Both the position numbers and the translations under genes were made by a program. Shown piece by piece: positions 4,968 through 6,244 of a stretch of DNA of 6,244 nucleotides. The DNA comes from Oscillospiraceae bacterium. Lineage in GTDB: Bacteria > Bacillota > Clostridia > Oscillospirales > Oscillospiraceae. The stretch is from NCBI GenBank assembly GCA_031261245.1, contig JAISKU010000183.1, positions 1-6,244 of the forward strand, in the 5' to 3' direction. Position 1 is the first letter of the stretch; each line of letters begins with the position of its first letter. The notes below the pieces were generated by a model. It saw nothing but the letters and a program-made list of their open reading frames with translations. It was not told where the DNA came from and searched no databases.

Positions 4968-6244
4968 ATGAATTACAATTATGACGACGAAAACGGGTGG
5001 CATGAGGGCTTTGGGGAGCCGGAGAGACCGGAGGAGCCGGTGAGCGCGGCGGAGGAGACTCCGGAGGCGCAGCTTCCGCCGGCGGAGGAGCCCGAGAAGC
5101 CGCTGCCCGAGTGGCGCGAGGCCGCGTACCGCGAGTTCACGGCGCCGACGGAGACGCCGTACTCGCCGGGATTCACGGGCGGCTACTACTACAGTCCGCC
5201 GAGGCCGGAGCCCGAGGAGGAGGACGATGAGTTCGACTACCGCAAGGCGCGCAGGCGCGGGCGCGGCGGGCGATTCGCGCGGGCGGTGTGCCTCGTGCTG
5301 GTGTGCGCGCTTGTCGGCGCGGGCGCGGGCTGGGGCGCGGTGCAGTACGGCATAAAGACCGGGACGGTGCAGCAGGCGGCGACGACGGTCGTGCTCGGCG
5401 CGACGACGACGCCTGTTCCGAGCCTCGATGGTCTGCTTTCGGAGGGCGGCGCGACGGGCGTGCCGGTGCCGACGCCGGTGACGATTTCGGGCGACACGCT
5501 CTCGGCGCAGGAGATATACAAGATAGCCTCGACGCAGGTCGTGTGCGTATCGACGGAAATTCCGCAGAAGGGCTTCGGCCAGGGCGGCACGATATACGGC
5601 TCCGGGTTCATAATCTCCGAGGACGGGTACATCATGACAAACTACCACGTCATAGAGGACGCGAGCCTGTACGGGTATCCGCTGACAGTCGTGATGCGCG
5701 ACGGCACCTCCTACAAGGCGAAGGTGATGGGCTATGAGGCGGACAACGACATCGCGGTGATCAAGATCGACGCGAAGAGCCTTGCGCCGGTGAAGATTGG
5801 CAGCAGCGACGCGATGCAGGTCGGCGAGAAGATATACGCCGTCGGGAATCCGCGCAAGCTCGACTACACGATGACGGACGGCATAGTCTCCGCGCTTGAC
5901 CGCGACATTCAGGTCGATGAGTACGTGAGCATCAAGATGTTCCAGATCAGCGCGGCGGTGAACTCCGGCAACTCCGGCGGCCCCGTGTACAACGACAGGG
6001 GCGAGGTCTTGGGCATCGTGTCGGCGAAGTACGCGAGCTCGGGCACCGAGGGTCTCGGCTTCGCGATACCGATTGACGACGCGATGAGCATTGCGTCGGA
6101 GATTATCACGAACGGATACGTGACGGGCAAGGCGAAGCTCGGAATCACCGTGCGCACCGTGGACGCGAGCACGGCGGAATATTACAACATGGTCGAGGGC
6201 GCGTTTGTGAACACCGTGGAGCCGGGCTCCTGCGCCGAAAAGGC
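4968..6244 (+). CDS. htrA: HtrA/DegP-type membrane-anchored serine protease (3' truncated by window)
   Basis: A trypsin-like protease that degrades or handles misfolded proteins at the outer face of the membrane. The frame is open for 425 codons to the window edge. The start ATG has AGGGGGA at 4954-4960, 7 bases upstream. Order of parts: an acidic, proline-rich cytoplasmic N-terminus (about 1-90), a basic cluster (KARRRGRGGR), one membrane helix (about 103-124), a Thr/Pro-rich linker, the protease domain (about 170-380), and a PDZ domain beginning near 388 (KLGITV) that is cut by the window. The catalytic triad is complete: H227 in TNYHVIEDA, D261 in DNDIAVIKID, S336 in NSGNSGGP. The membrane-anchored form with a long acidic tail is typical of Firmicute HtrA/HtrB/YyxA proteins; which paralogue this is cannot be told. 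It is transcribed divergently from the sleB-like gene. Confidence 0.93.
   Translation, partial: MNYNYDDENGWHEGFGEPERPEEPVSAAEETPEAQLPPAEEPEKPLPEWREAAYREFTAPTETPYSPGFTGGYYYSPPRPEPEEEDDEFDYRKARRRGRGGRFARAVCLVLVCALVGAGAGWGAVQYGIKTGTVQQAATTVVLGATTTPVPSLDGLLSEGGATGVPVPTPVTISGDTLSAQEIYKIASTQVVCVSTEIPQKGFGQGGTIYGSGFIISEDGYIMTNYHVIEDASLYGYPLTVVMRDGTSYKAKVMGYEADNDIAVIKIDAKSLAPVKIGSSDAMQVGEKIYAVGNPRKLDYTMTDGIVSALDRDIQVDEYVSIKMFQISAAVNSGNSGGPVYNDRGEVLGIVSAKYASSGTEGLGFAIPIDDAMSIASEIITNGYVTGKAKLGITVRTVDASTAEYYNMVEGAFVNTVEPGSCAEK

Noticed and set aside
4941..5737. Frames on both strands over the htrA-like gene
   Set aside because: The real gene is the plus frame from 4968 with an intact catalytic triad, open to the window edge. 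The others are Arg-, Ser- or Pro-rich shadows.

Overview
The window is GC-rich, gene-dense bacterial DNA. It carries a folylpolyglutamate synthase, a membrane-bound cation-pumping pyrophosphatase of the Na+-pump type, a SleB-like spore-cortex hydrolase and an HtrA-type membrane serine protease. A SleB-like enzyme with an export signal and a peptidoglycan-binding domain points to an endospore-forming Firmicute. GC-rich coding sequence together with the pyrophosphatase suggests a high-GC member of the Clostridia, but this placement is inference and no rRNA or other marker is present to settle it.

Layout. At 1-78 is a short AT-rich leader, possibly with the tail of an upstream frame. folC lies at 79-1344 (+). 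The AT-rich gap 1345-1524 holds no gene. It carries a 21-bp tandem repeat centred on TTGTACAA, then a good sigma-A-type promoter and a ribosome binding site for hppA at 1525-3585 (+). The gap 3586-4079 lies between convergent genes, has no credible gene and is packed with repeats. It contains two near-identical intrinsic terminator hairpins and four hairpins that, read on the minus strand, each start directly after the tetranucleotide GTAG, the hallmark of REP elements. It also contains a decayed fifth hairpin and a cluster of CTGTCGCT repeats. Terminator and GTAG hairpins occur in the same order twice, so the gap looks like a duplicated composite module. The sleB-like gene is at 4080-4742 (-), with a TTG start preferred. 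A divergent intergenic region (4743-4967) leads to an htrA-like gene at 4968-6244 (+), which runs off the window inside its PDZ domain.

Functionally the genes look like independent units rather than one pathway: folate polyglutamylation, pyrophosphate-driven ion pumping, cortex lysis at spore germination, and envelope protein quality control. The htrA-like and sleB-like genes both act at the envelope and share an upstream region, but nothing visible shows co-regulation. The most unusual content is the repeat-filled gap between hppA and sleB, followed by the TTGTACAA repeats upstream of hppA.
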